The notes beneath the pieces are model-generated. The model was not told the DNA's origin. It worked only from the letters and a program-made list of their open reading frames with translations, and did no database searches. Both the position numbers and the translations under genes were made by a program. Below are positions 44,155 through 52,671 of a DNA stretch of 64,000 nt, piece after piece (the stretch's first letter is position 1; each line of letters starts with the position of its first letter). Origin of the DNA: Gammaproteobacteria bacterium (lineage in GTDB: Bacteria > Pseudomonadota > Gammaproteobacteria > Pseudomonadales > Porticoccaceae); NCBI GenBank assembly GCA_016708925.1, contig JADJET010000009.1:76058-140057 (forward strand). Reading direction: 5' to 3'.

Positions 44155-46319
44155 AGCGACATCGTCAGGCGCAGGTACCAGCCGCGCGGCTCGCCCGGGT
44201 AGACGGAAAAATTGTTGTTGCCGGTGTAATACCGTTCATCCAGAACATTACGCAAGAACAGCTCGGTCTTCAGTTTGGGCGTGAGCTGATACGCAGCGGA
44301 AGCGTCCACCGTGGTGTAGGCGTCGAGCTTGTAGCTGTTATCCAAGGTGCCGTAGCGGTGGCCGACGAAATTGCCACCCAGCCCGATCTCGAGCCCGGTC
44401 AGGTTGGCGTCGAAACGGTACAGCGTCCACAGATTCGCCTGCCAGGGCGCCACGTTGGGCAGTTGATTGCCCCTGTCGCCATCGTTGCTGCGCGCGACCT
44501 CGCCATCCAGGTAAGCCACTCCGCCGTGCAGGAACCACGATCGGGTGAGTTCCTGCGTGAATTCGAGTTCAGCGCCGCGCACACGCTGCTCGCCGACCTG
44601 GATGCTGAAATCCGGATCGACCGGATCGGTAGTGGTGACGTTCTTGCGCGTGATTTCGAAGGCCGCCAGGGTCAGCGTGGAGGCGCCCTGCTGGCGTTTG
44701 ATGCCGGCCTCCCACTGGCGGGTTTCCTCCGGCTCGAAGGCGCCGCCGTTGCGATCAATGCTGCCGATCACCGCCTCCGTGGTAAAACCAGTGCCGTAGC
44801 CGGCGAACAGCGACCAGTCCGGCCGGAACTGCCAGGTGCTGCCAAGCTGCCAGGAGGTGTTGTCGTCGATGGGGCCACGGGCGGTGTCGCCGGCAAACTC
44901 GCTCTTGAAGTCGGGCCGGGAATGGCGCACACCGGTCAGGATCGTCACGGTGTCGGTCAGGTGCATCAGATCCTGCACGTAGTAGCTTGGCGTGTAACCC
45001 CTGCCACTGAAGGTGGGCTGCGTTGGGTCGACCGCCAGTGGCGTTGACTGGTGCACCGGATTCAGGGCATTGATGGCCGGCGGGCTGGCAAAGTCGAACC
45101 AGTCCCCGGTCCAGCGGTGATGCTCCCACTCGTAGCCCAGCAACAGCTCGTGCGGCATCCCGAACGTGTCGAGTTTGCCCTTGAGTTCGAGCTGGAAGGT
45201 ATCGGTCTTGTCGCGCTCATGGAACTTGAAGCGACCCGCCCGGCGGATGGTCACCCCGTCGGGTTCTGGCGCGCGCAGACGCATCTGCTGCTGATTGACG
45301 TTGAATTCAAAAAACTGATAGCGCGGGCTGAGCGTCCAGTGCTCGCCCAGGTCGAATTCCAGCCACGCCTGCACCAGTGGCGACCAGGTGGTCAGGCTGT
45401 CGAACTCCGGCTCACCCAGGTAGGTGCTGCGCGACACCCGCCCCACGCCATTGGATTGGACGGTTCCGACCACCGGCAAGCCGGGGTTTGGCAGCGTGTC
45501 GCGCCGCTGATACTCGGCCAGCAGAAAGGCCCGCACCGGACCGCCCGCATCCCAGGCGGTGGTCAGCGACAGGTTGTCGCGGTTCAGGTCCTGGAAATCG
45601 ACGAAGGTGTCGGCACGCTCGATCTCGCCGGTGAGCCGCGCCGTCAACGCGCCGTCGGCGGTGAGTGCGCCGGTGACGTCAAACGCGGTCCCGTAGGCGT
45701 CGTAGCGTCCCGCCGACAGGCGGGCGCTGGCGTCGAAATCCTGCTGCGGGCGCCTGGTCACCATATTGACGGTGCCACCCAGACCCTCGGCACCGTACAC
45801 CGCGCTGCCAGGGCCCTTGATGATCTCCACCCGTTCCAGGTTGCCCAGCGCCGACTGGTCGACATCCTCGAAATAGAGTTGCCGAAAGCCATTGCGCGTG
45901 ACGGCGGCGTCGAAGCCGCGGATTTTCCAAGAGAAGCTGGTGAAAGGCGCCAGGCGCGTGTTGCCCACATATGCGGACGGTACGCGTCGCAGAATATCGC
46001 CCACGTCGACCGCCCCGCTGTCCTCGATCAGCGCCCGGTCGATCACTTGCACGCTTTGCGGCACCTCGAGCGTGGATGCCTCAAAACGTGTGGCGGCGGT
46101 CGAGCGCGGCGTCACGTACTCCTCGTTCGACCGTCCAACGCCGACCGCTTCGACCGTCATCGGCGGCAACTCGTCTGCCGCTTGCTCCGGTTCGAGCGCC
46201 GGTTGCGCCGATGCCGGCGCAGCCAGGGCGCCGCACAACAGGCAAACAGCCGCTGCCGTGCGGGGAATTTGCGGGGCGGCCAGCCAGAAGGAGTTTGCAG
46301 ATGGTTGGCGAACGGTCAT
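44151..46319 (-). CDS. TonB-dependent siderophore-type receptor
   Basis: 722 residues from the ATG at 46319 (AAGGAAAG upstream). Signal peptide around residues 15-40, then the TonB box and plug (EVPQSVQVIDRALIEDSGAVDVGDILRR in part, SFSWKIRGFD, KGPGSAVYGAEGLGGTVNMVT) and a barrel ending in LRNVLDERYYTGNNN and a final LTMSL. The VPQSVQVI motif is characteristic of the ferric-siderophore group. It follows exbD by 79 bases and is therefore probably energised by the TonB system encoded next to it. The specific ligand is unknown; given the copper-related neighbours, a metallophore other than iron is possible. Confidence 0.88.
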   Translation of the reverse strand: MTVRQPSANSFWLAAPQIPRTAAAVCLLCGALAAPASAQPALEPEQAADELPPMTVEAVGVGRSNEEYVTPRSTAATRFEASTLEVPQSVQVIDRALIEDSGAVDVGDILRRVPSAYVGNTRLAPFTSFSWKIRGFDAAVTRNGFRQLYFEDVDQSALGNLERVEIIKGPGSAVYGAEGLGGTVNMVTRRPQQDFDASARLSAGRYDAYGTAFDVTGALTADGALTARLTGEIERADTFVDFQDLNRDNLSLTTAWDAGGPVRAFLLAEYQRRDTLPNPGLPVVGTVQSNGVGRVSRSTYLGEPEFDSLTTWSPLVQAWLEFDLGEHWTLSPRYQFFEFNVNQQQMRLRAPEPDGVTIRRAGRFKFHERDKTDTFQLELKGKLDTFGMPHELLLGYEWEHHRWTGDWFDFASPPAINALNPVHQSTPLAVDPTQPTFSGRGYTPSYYVQDLMHLTDTVTILTGVRHSRPDFKSEFAGDTARGPIDDNTSWQLGSTWQFRPDWSLFAGYGTGFTTEAVIGSIDRNGGAFEPEETRQWEAGIKRQQGASTLTLAAFEITRKNVTTTDPVDPDFSIQVGEQRVRGAELEFTQELTRSWFLHGGVAYLDGEVARSNDGDRGNQLPNVAPWQANLWTLYRFDANLTGLEIGLGGNFVGHRYGTLDNSYKLDAYTTVDASAAYQLTPKLKTELFLRNVLDERYYTGNNNFSVYPGEPRGWYLRLTMSL

Positions 46320-46398
46320 GGTCTTTCCTTGGTGGGCATGAATGAGTTGGGCAGGGCGCCCGCCGCGCAACCTGCCGGCAAGTACAGCAGGCGGCTAA

Positions 46399-46866
46399 TC
46401 ACGGCATGGCGGGCGGATGATTTGCGTCGCGTGCGGTGGTATTCGCAGGTGGGCTCCCCGCCTGCGGTGCCAGTACGAAGCCAATGCGCTCGATGCCGCT
46501 GCGGGCCGCCGCGGCCATGGTCTGGGCGACGGCGTCGTAGGGCACGGCGCGGTCGGCCTCGATATGCAGCTCGGCGTCCGGGTGGATGGCGAGTTCACGG
46601 GCCCGCGCCTCGAACCGGATCAGGTCGAGGGGCGCGCCGTCCCAGTGCAGCGCCCCGTCGGCGGTGATGGCGATCACCACCGGCGGCTTGGCCGTCGCGG
46701 AGGGGATGCTCGCAGCCTGCGGCAGCTGCACCTTGACCGCCTGACTGATCAACGGCGCGGTGACGATGAAGATGACCAACAGCACCAGGATCACGTCCAC
46801 CAGGGGGACGATGTTGATGTCCGCCGAGCTGCTGGCAGGTTGAGACAGGCCATCGCCAAGTGCCAT
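46399..46866 (-). CDS. exbD: ExbD/TolR-family energy transducer subunit
   Basis: 155 residues. One transmembrane helix (about 22-42) with the proton-relay Asp in DINIVPLVDVILVLLVIFIV, then a periplasmic domain with ELHIEADRAVPYDAVAQTMA and the AAAARSGIERIGFVLAP ending. Works with ExbB to power TonB from the proton gradient. Three bases separate it from exbB. The tail carries an unusual Pro/Asn/Ala-rich extension. Confidence 0.92.
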   Translation of the reverse strand: MALGDGLSQPASSSADINIVPLVDVILVLLVIFIVTAPLISQAVKVQLPQAASIPSATAKPPVVIAITADGALHWDGAPLDLIRFEARARELAIHPDAELHIEADRAVPYDAVAQTMAAAARSGIERIGFVLAPQAGSPPANTTARDANHPPAMP

Positions 46867-46869
46867 CGC

Positions 46870-47601
46870 TCAGCCCTCCGCGCCGCGGCCGACGACCGCG
46901 AGTCCGAGCCCGCGCTCGCCGACCGGACCGTGGGCCGGCATCGCCGGTACCGTGGCGCGGCGCAGCAAGGTGGTGGCGAAGTCCTCCAGCGCCGCCTGCG
47001 CCAGGCGGTTGCGGCGCTGTATATGGTTGTGGGCGAACACCGCCGGAATCGCCACGGCGAGGCCGAGGGCCGTCATGATCAGCGCTTCGCCCACCGGCCC
47101 CGCGACGGCGGCGAGACCGGCCTCGCCGCTGCTGCCGATGCGGACCAGAGCGTGGTAAATGCCCCACACCGTCCCCAGTAACCCCAGATAGGGCGCCGTC
47201 GCCGCAGTGGTGGCGAGCAGGGTGAGGCCGCCCTCGCGCGCCACGGCGGCGCGATCGAGGTGCTGGCGCAGCGCCCGGGTGAGGTGGGCGGCCAGGCCGC
47301 CGGCGGCCGTGAAGCGCTCCCCGGCACGGGTCAGACGCAGGCTCTCCTGTATTTCCGCGAGCAGCGCCGCTTCGCAGGCGGCACCACCCGGGACCGGGGG
47401 CATCGCGTCCGCAATGCCGTTTTCTTCGCCCAGTACCCTTGCCGCAAAGCGCCGCCGGTGACCCGCAGCAAAGACACTCCGCAATATCCAGGCAATGAAA
47501 AAGGTCCAACTGGTCAGCGACAGCAGCGCGAGTGCCGCGAGCAGTGTCCAGCCGAGGGCGTCGATGCCGGTGAGGAAGTGTTGCAGTCCAAACTCGATCA
47601 T
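46870..47601 (-). CDS. exbB: ExbB/TolQ-family proton channel subunit
   Basis: 243 residues from the ATG at 47601. Three membrane helices: one near residues 15-40 and two in the second half around GGLTLLATTAATAPYLGLLGTVWGIYHAL (in part) and VGEALIMTALGLAVAIPAVFAHN, which contain the conserved channel Thr residues. The cytoplasmic loop lies between. It is seven bases after tonB and three before exbD, so tonB-exbB-exbD is one operon. Confidence 0.92.
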   Translation of the reverse strand: MIEFGLQHFLTGIDALGWTLLAALALLSLTSWTFFIAWILRSVFAAGHRRRFAARVLGEENGIADAMPPVPGGAACEAALLAEIQESLRLTRAGERFTAAGGLAAHLTRALRQHLDRAAVAREGGLTLLATTAATAPYLGLLGTVWGIYHALVRIGSSGEAGLAAVAGPVGEALIMTALGLAVAIPAVFAHNHIQRRNRLAQAALEDFATTLLRRATVPAMPAHGPVGERGLGLAVVGRGAEG

Positions 47602-47608
47602 AAAAATC

Positions 47609-48331
47609 TCACCGGAGTTGAAAGTTGATGCGTTGCACGGCCACGGTCGGCACCGGCTGGCCATCGACCCGCGCCGGCTCGCAGCGCCAACGCCGTACCG
47701 CGGCCAGCGCCGCTGCATCCAACAGCGGTGAACCGGAGGACTCGATCAGGGTGATGTCATCGATCGCCCCCGTGGCGTCGAGCGCGACCTGCAACCGCAC
47801 GCTGCCCTCCAGTCCGCGGCGGCGCGCGGCGGCGGGATAGACCGGCGCCTGCCGGTACAGGCATTGCGCGGCGAGGTCCGGCACCGGTGGCGCGACCGCA
47901 GGTGCCGGCGAAGGCGCGGCGGTGGAGACTGACGCGGGGGCAACGGGCGCAACGGGCGCAACGGGCGCAATGGGCGCAATGGGCGCAATGGGCGCGGCCG
48001 GGGGTGGTGGGGCGACCGCCAGGGGAACGGCTTCGGAGCGGGGCGCAGGTGCGGGTCTGGGTTGGGATGCGGGTCTGGGTCGGGCCGCCAGTACCGGCTT
48101 GGCCGGTGGTTTTTTGATTTCCGCGGGCGGCGCGGATGGTGGTGCAGCCGGTTTCGATGGTTTGATGATGAGTTGCGCCATCACGGGTGCCGAGATCGTC
48201 GCGGTCGTCGGTGCCGGCTGCCACTGGGTCAGCCATGCGCCACCGGCCGCATGCAGCGCCAGCGCGAGCAGCAGCGCGAGGCACCAGAGTCCGCCGCGAG
48301 CGCCGGCACGGGACGGGGTTGTGGCGGTCAC
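47609..48331 (-). CDS. tonB: TonB energy-transducing protein
   Basis: 240 residues from a GTG at 48331. N-terminal membrane anchor (about 14-35), then a long Pro/Ala/Lys periplasmic spacer that contains an IAP/VAP tripeptide repeat, then the C-terminal TonB domain (about 150-240): APVYPAAARRRGLEGSVRLQVALD and PLLDAAALAAVRRWRCEPARVDGQPV. A ten-codon ORF from the ATG at 48360 ends in a TGA overlapping this GTG. The dispersed repeat copy begins just upstream. Confidence 0.92.
   Translation of the reverse strand: MTATTPSRAGARGGLWCLALLLALALHAAGGAWLTQWQPAPTTATISAPVMAQLIIKPSKPAAPPSAPPAEIKKPPAKPVLAARPRPASQPRPAPAPRSEAVPLAVAPPPPAAPIAPIAPIAPVAPVAPVAPASVSTAAPSPAPAVAPPVPDLAAQCLYRQAPVYPAAARRRGLEGSVRLQVALDATGAIDDITLIESSGSPLLDAAALAAVRRWRCEPARVDGQPVPTVAVQRINFQLR
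47941..47994. repeat. Six tandem 9-base units in tonB
   Basis: Three copies of CAACGGGCG followed by three copies of CAATGGGCG. On the coding strand they give the APV/API tripeptide repeats of the TonB periplasmic spacer. Because the unit is a multiple of three, copy-number change by slippage would lengthen or shorten the spacer without breaking the frame. Confidence 0.9.
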
Positions 48332-48341
48332 ACCGCGCCAG

Positions 48342-48650
48342 CATGGAAGTCACTGCTCATGGCGACAAGCTAAGAGAAAACGGGCGTCGGGTCGATGCGG
48401 CAAAATGTCGCACCTCCGTGGGTGCAGGGATCCCGATTGCCGGTTGCGCGTCGGCTCGCCGTGAGGAGGGGGATGGCCAGCCCGAATGTCGCGGCCGGCC
48501 GGGCGTTCTGCTGGCGGTACCGGGCGGAGATCCGCGTGGGCACGCTGCGCTTTGCCCGCCCGATGCCTTTTCTCATTCAGACGCAGAAGCGAGCGTCCAC
48601 AAGGCCCTGATATTTCCGGGTTCCCGCCCCCACGAAGGCGGGGGCGGGCT
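48342..48650. repeat. Dispersed ~300-base intergenic repeat, copy A
   Basis: About 309 bases that closely match 52672-52956 in the same orientation, with scattered substitutions and one extra 17-base block (near 48530). It begins beside the tonB start and ends in a GC-rich hairpin (CCCGCCCCC / GGGGGCGGG around 48622-48648) of the type found in palindromic intergenic elements. No ORF is conserved between the copies. It fills most of the gap between the cytochrome c gene and tonB. Confidence 0.9.
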
Positions 48651-48769
48651 CTACCCGACCCGGCGTCCCTGCCGGCCGGCAACGGCAACATCCCTGCGTC
48701 CTTGCGAGATTGGCCCGAGACTCAACGTAGCAGACGGGGCTTGCGCCCGCTCCGCCAGCCGCGCAATCA

Positions 48770-49120
48770 CTACCGAGCCGGGCCGTTATTCATACGGGTT
48801 TGCAGGCTGTAGTAGGCGGCGATGTTCACGATGTCACGATCCGACAGCGGCTTGGCCATCGCATTCATGATGGGGTTCTGGCGTGTTTGACCATCGCGGT
48901 AGGCACGAAGTGCGTTTTCCAGATAGCCGCGTTCCTGACCAGCCAGATGTGGCGTGCCCGGAATCTTGGCAATACCGTCGGGGTTGTGACATGCGAAGCA
49001 AGCTGCTGCCCGCTTCTTGCCTGCCCCCACGTCAGGAGCTGGCTCACCCAGCGGTTGGGCTTGAACCGTGGAAGTGGCCAGCAGCAGCGCTGCCAGTCCG
49101 AGACGAAATATGTTTTTCAT
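48770..49120 (-). CDS. Periplasmic class I cytochrome c
   Basis: 116 residues. Signal peptide (LGLAALLLATSTVQA), one haem motif CFACH with GxGKKRAAACFACHNPDG, and a Met ligand likely in NPIMNAMAKPLSDRDIVNIAAYYSL. Size and layout fit small c553/c4-half cytochromes. It is 14 bases after the CydA-like membrane gene and should be part of that operon, probably giving electrons to or taking them from it. Confidence 0.9.
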   Translation of the reverse strand: MKNIFRLGLAALLLATSTVQAQPLGEPAPDVGAGKKRAAACFACHNPDGIAKIPGTPHLAGQERGYLENALRAYRDGQTRQNPIMNAMAKPLSDRDIVNIAAYYSLQTRMNNGPAR

Positions 49121-49134
49121 TTTGATTTCCTGAA

Positions 49135-50355
49135 TCAGACAAAGCTGTTGCGAACCCAGATCGTGATGCCGTAAGCAAGGAAAACAGCGATCCAGATGAC
49201 AAGAATTGCGACCGCTGCGGTACCCAAGCGGGCGACAGAGCGTTCAGCCGTGTAAAGCCCTTGCACGCGCCCAGATCTGTAGAGCAGCGTGAGGTAGAAG
49301 CCGCCGACCAAACCGCCCACTCCGACGAAGGTGGAAAAGAACAGCAAGGTGGAAGGCCAATCGACATGTACGGTGTAGGTGGTGATGTCGTAGCCAAACG
49401 GCTTGAGGTGAGCCACGCGCACCACTTCGCGCCACAGGGCCAGGACGGCAAGCACACCCAGTCCGCCGAGAACCGGCAGATAGCCATGCGTCGCTGCTGT
49501 GAGGCGCTTCATCCAGACCAGCATGGCGGCCAAGGCAGCCACCAGCAGCCAGCCCACGGGATGCAGCATCAATCCCGAGGCACTCGGTTGAATGAATTGC
49601 CAGACCAGCATCGGAACCAGCGAGACGCCGAATCCCCATGTGGCCAGCCGCTGGCCTAGTGCCCGCGCAAACGCCTGGTACTCTTGCTCGCGGTCAGCAC
49701 GCGAGGCGAAGTAGTGAGCGTAGGCGATGAGGAACACCCCCACCGCTGGCAGCGACAAACTCATGATGAAGATGTAGCGAGGCCACTGAATGGCGTGCAA
49801 AGCCGATCCACTGGTATCCACTATCCCGCCCGGCGCGTACCAGTTCATCCATTGATCCGGCAGCAGTGCCTGATACGACAGCGCATGCATGATGAGTCCA
49901 TCCAGGAAAAACAGCGCCAAGGCAATCCAGGCGTAGACGCCGGCGTGCTTTTTTGCGCCTTCATGGTTGGCGTAGTAGAAGGTGAACCAGCAGCAATAGC
50001 CGATGATGAGCGTGAAGATGAACCCAATCGCCCAGCGGCCGGACAGCACGTTCGAGGCATACCACTGCGGGTCGTAAATCACCTGTGTGAACAGCAGGGG
50101 AGCCACGCCAAGAACGATCAGCAGGGAGACCCCGACCTTGGCGACCTTGGTCAGCGCCATCGAAAGACGCTCCCAGTATTCGCCCTTGTCGCGCCTGTGG
50201 AAGGCATAGATGGCGAGCGCCGCAGCGCCCATCGTCAGATGCACAAAGGCAATGTGAAAGACCCAGGTGAGGATCATCAAGCCTTGAAACAATACCGGAT
50301 GCGCAGGTACCCCAGCAGGGTCGCGCATGGTGTTCATGACGGTTCCGATATCCAT
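49135..50355 (-). CDS. CydA-like multi-spanning membrane subunit without haem c domain
   Basis: 406 residues with about nine hydrophobic segments. An early helix with HIAFVHLTMGAAALAIY places two His residues as in CydA-type haem b proteins; later segments include FIFTLIIGYCCWFTFYYANHEG and a second block with WRAV-like loops. It differs from the large subunit only in lacking the fused cytochrome c. Two CydA-like proteins side by side resemble the CydAA' type of bd-like oxidoreductases in place of CydAB. The electron acceptor (oxygen or other) is not certain. Confidence 0.6.
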   Translation of the reverse strand: MDIGTVMNTMRDPAGVPAHPVLFQGLMILTWVFHIAFVHLTMGAAALAIYAFHRRDKGEYWERLSMALTKVAKVGVSLLIVLGVAPLLFTQVIYDPQWYASNVLSGRWAIGFIFTLIIGYCCWFTFYYANHEGAKKHAGVYAWIALALFFLDGLIMHALSYQALLPDQWMNWYAPGGIVDTSGSALHAIQWPRYIFIMSLSLPAVGVFLIAYAHYFASRADREQEYQAFARALGQRLATWGFGVSLVPMLVWQFIQPSASGLMLHPVGWLLVAALAAMLVWMKRLTAATHGYLPVLGGLGVLAVLALWREVVRVAHLKPFGYDITTYTVHVDWPSTLLFFSTFVGVGGLVGGFYLTLLYRSGRVQGLYTAERSVARLGTAAVAILVIWIAVFLAYGITIWVRNSFV

Positions 50356-50366
50356 CGTGCCACTCC

Positions 50367-51770
50367 TTATTTCGCGGCCACTTTGGTAGCCAGTTTTTGT
50401 TGTTCAGCGATCAAGTGATCTACGTCCTTGCCGCTGTTGACCGTGGCCAGGAAGTGCGCAATGGCACGCACTTCTTCATCGGGCAGGTCGATGCGTGGCA
50501 TGTAGGGCTGGGTTCCGTGCTTGAGCGGGCCTTGCATGAAAGCGGCGATCAAGTCCTCATCCGTCGCGCCATGGAACTTGTCGGGGATGTTGCGCAGCGG
50601 GGTTCCGGGTTCCAGCGAATGACAGTTCGCGCACGCCACCTTGGTCAGCAGTCGTCCGACTTCTAGGCGGTTGCTGTCGTTGATGACGCGCAGACGGTCA
50701 GGCACAAAAGGATGCAGCTTGAGCAAGCCGTGCTCTGCGATCTTGTCCACCTCACCGACGATGCCCTTGCCCGGAACGTCACGGGCGATCACCTGGTTGC
50801 CGTAGATGTATTGACCTGCCACATAGGGCTTGCGCATCGACTCGCGCATGCGTTCCTCGGGCCAGACCCCCACGATGGAGATGAAGGCGAACATCGCCAC
50901 GGTCAGCGAGGTATACAAGCGGTGAGGCTTCCACCAAGCGAACACCAGGTACAGCGTGGCAGTAACGAACACGGCTACCATGCCTCGTGCGTACACTGGC
51001 AGCAAATGGGTGTTGAGCATCACCACGGCGTTATTCGGCAGCGTCTGCAGGTAGTACAGAAACATCATCACGGCGAACAGGCCACCGACCAGGCCGATGG
51101 GTGCGAGGAACTTCACCACGCTGCGGCGTAGCGCCATGTCTTTCAGGCGGCTGGCCACCATCAACCCGACCACGGCTGCCATTGCCACCATTGAGCCAGT
51201 GCGTGTTCCCAGGTGCGCAAAGAAATTGAGGTTGTAGAAGGCGTCATTGGTCGAGCCGGTTTGATACCACGCCTCGTTGCCCGGCCACATCATGAATGAC
51301 AGGATGCCGACGATCAGCAGCATCGTTGCCCACGAGGCGAGCGCGAACGACCAGGTGAGCTTGAGGTGGGTTTTGGCATCCACCTTCCCAATCAGGTAGA
51401 CCAGCGCATAAACACCGATCACCTCGACCGTGAAGTAGACCCACTCAGCCGCCCAGACCCACACGAAGTTGTGGATCAAACCACCCACCCCGCGCGGACT
51501 GGCCACCGTGATGGCATACCAGATGCCAGGCCCGGTGATGGAGCCGATGATGTACGAGAACACCAGCAAGAACATGCCGTACTTTTTGATAAAGTCCATC
51601 AACTGCGGCTTGTCTTCCCGGTAGGCTTTGGTTTCCAGCAGCGCGAACAAAAATGACGCACCGACCGACGTGTGGGATGCAACGACGTGAATCACGCCGA
51701 TGATGCCCATGACCCAGGCGGTACCAATGCCGGGGACATAGAAAGTCGGATACATGCCGAGCATGTCCAT
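50367..51770 (-). CDS. CydA-like membrane subunit with C-terminal cytochrome c domain
   Basis: 467 residues from the ATG at 51770 (GGAGAA upstream). The first 310 residues carry some eight helices, with His28 and His33 in GVIHVVASHTSVGASFLFALLE and a CydA-like ETKAYREDKP loop. The C-terminal part (from about 370) is a cytochrome c domain: Cys380-Ala-Asn-Cys-His384 with a likely Met ligand in PYMPRIDLPDEEVRAIAHFL. The bd-oxidase GRQPW motif was not found, so this is a bd-like relative, not a standard quinol oxidase. The fused haem c suggests electron transfer with periplasmic cytochromes. Confidence 0.65.
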   Translation of the reverse strand: MDMLGMYPTFYVPGIGTAWVMGIIGVIHVVASHTSVGASFLFALLETKAYREDKPQLMDFIKKYGMFLLVFSYIIGSITGPGIWYAITVASPRGVGGLIHNFVWVWAAEWVYFTVEVIGVYALVYLIGKVDAKTHLKLTWSFALASWATMLLIVGILSFMMWPGNEAWYQTGSTNDAFYNLNFFAHLGTRTGSMVAMAAVVGLMVASRLKDMALRRSVVKFLAPIGLVGGLFAVMMFLYYLQTLPNNAVVMLNTHLLPVYARGMVAVFVTATLYLVFAWWKPHRLYTSLTVAMFAFISIVGVWPEERMRESMRKPYVAGQYIYGNQVIARDVPGKGIVGEVDKIAEHGLLKLHPFVPDRLRVINDSNRLEVGRLLTKVACANCHSLEPGTPLRNIPDKFHGATDEDLIAAFMQGPLKHGTQPYMPRIDLPDEEVRAIAHFLATVNSGKDVDHLIAEQQKLATKVAAK

Positions 51771-51796
51771 ACCGTTCTCCTCAAGGGCGCTGCCGA

Positions 51797-51985
51797 TCAG
51801 GTGTCCAGGAGCGGCAAGCAGCACGGGGCATTGACGGGCGAGGTTGTTTTGTTGGTAGAGGTGGGCGCTGGGATCTTGGTCGCTCCTTGGCTATAACCCA
51901 CAGCCCAGCAGGTCCAGAGTGCGGCAGTGACGCCGGCCAACAGCAGACCACGCCGGGCACCGCGAGGTGAGTACCAGTGACGCAT
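51797..51985 (-). CDS. Small membrane protein (62 residues) of the CydA-like operon
   Basis: AGGGAGG lies just before the ATG, so translation is credible. A basic start (MRHWYSPRGARR) is followed by one hydrophobic helix (LLLAGVTAALWTCWAVGY), then a short polar Thr/Pro/Lys tail with a CC pair. It overlaps the upstream 36-residue ORF by TGATG and lies 26 bases before the large subunit. I infer an accessory subunit of the complex, comparable in size and place to CydX-type peptides, with no recognised family. Confidence 0.6.
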   Translation of the reverse strand: MRHWYSPRGARRGLLLAGVTAALWTCWAVGYSQGATKIPAPTSTNKTTSPVNAPCCLPLLDT

Positions 51986-52095
51986 CAGATTCCTCCCTTT
52001 GACGTGAGGTGGTTGGTCAGCCAGGCCAAGAGCGCGAGGGTCGCGCCGATGTTGATGTGCGTCATCAGACGCAACACGCTTGGTGCTGAATTCAT
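51985..52095 (-). CDS. Tiny single-helix membrane peptide (36 residues)
   Basis: ATG at 52095 with CGGAGAAG six bases upstream; stop overlapping the next ATG as TGATG. The peptide has a short polar start, a helix with IGATLALLAWLTNHL and a basic end. It is the first gene of the CydA-like operon. Small subunits of terminal oxidases are often of this kind. Too short for homology by eye, so the support is the ribosome site and translational coupling. Confidence 0.55.
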   Translation of the reverse strand: MNSAPSVLRLMTHINIGATLALLAWLTNHLTSKGGI

Positions 52096-52192
52096 GAACT
52101 TCTCCGAGACCGATTCAGGCGACCTGATGGCTCAACGTCAGGCAGCCAGGGACAAGCCAACACCGCCTGAGCTGGTCAGGCCGCGATGGCGC

Positions 52193-52561
52193 TTAAGCAG
52201 AGGTCGGGAGGGCAGGTGGTGCCCGCGTGTAATGCGCACATCGGGCGAAGCGCTTGAAAATGCTGACGCCGCTGCAAAACGGAAGATGGTCAAACGAGAC
52301 GGCGGCCACTTCCAACGTATAGGGAGGTGTCGGAACAACTGGAGAATGCTGTTGCAGCAGGCAATAGCCGCAGTGGCTCTCTATGGCCATCGGGGCATCC
52401 GGGATTTTCTTGGTGCCCAGATCGAGTGCGACGAACTTGGTGCCGTTGGTGCTACAAATTTCGATCCATGCGACGCCCTGCGAAGCAGCCAGCAGCTTGA
52501 TGTCCCAGCGGCGGCCCATTTCTCCAAAGTGCGCGACGAATGACTCCACAACGGGAGGCAT
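52193..52561 (-). pseudogene. DUF2946-like protein, N-terminus apparently lost
   Basis: 122 codons. The core WIEICSTNGTKFVAL followed by HCGYCLLQQHS is the Cys/His signature of DUF2946, a family usually found beside copper and other TonB receptors, and the end has the RAPPA motif. Normal members begin with a membrane helix; here the N-terminal 35 residues are not hydrophobic and the frame is closed by TAG about 60 bases further upstream. It is probably a degraded or rearranged copy. Weak assignment. Confidence 0.45.
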
Positions 52562-52671
52562 GGCTGTAAATTTCCAATTTTCAGAAAAGGCTGCCTGCTG
52601 GGCCGCCGCGCTCGAGGCTCGGGGAAAGAACGGCTAGCTGAGGAACGGCGAAGTCCGGTAGGCAGGGATGT

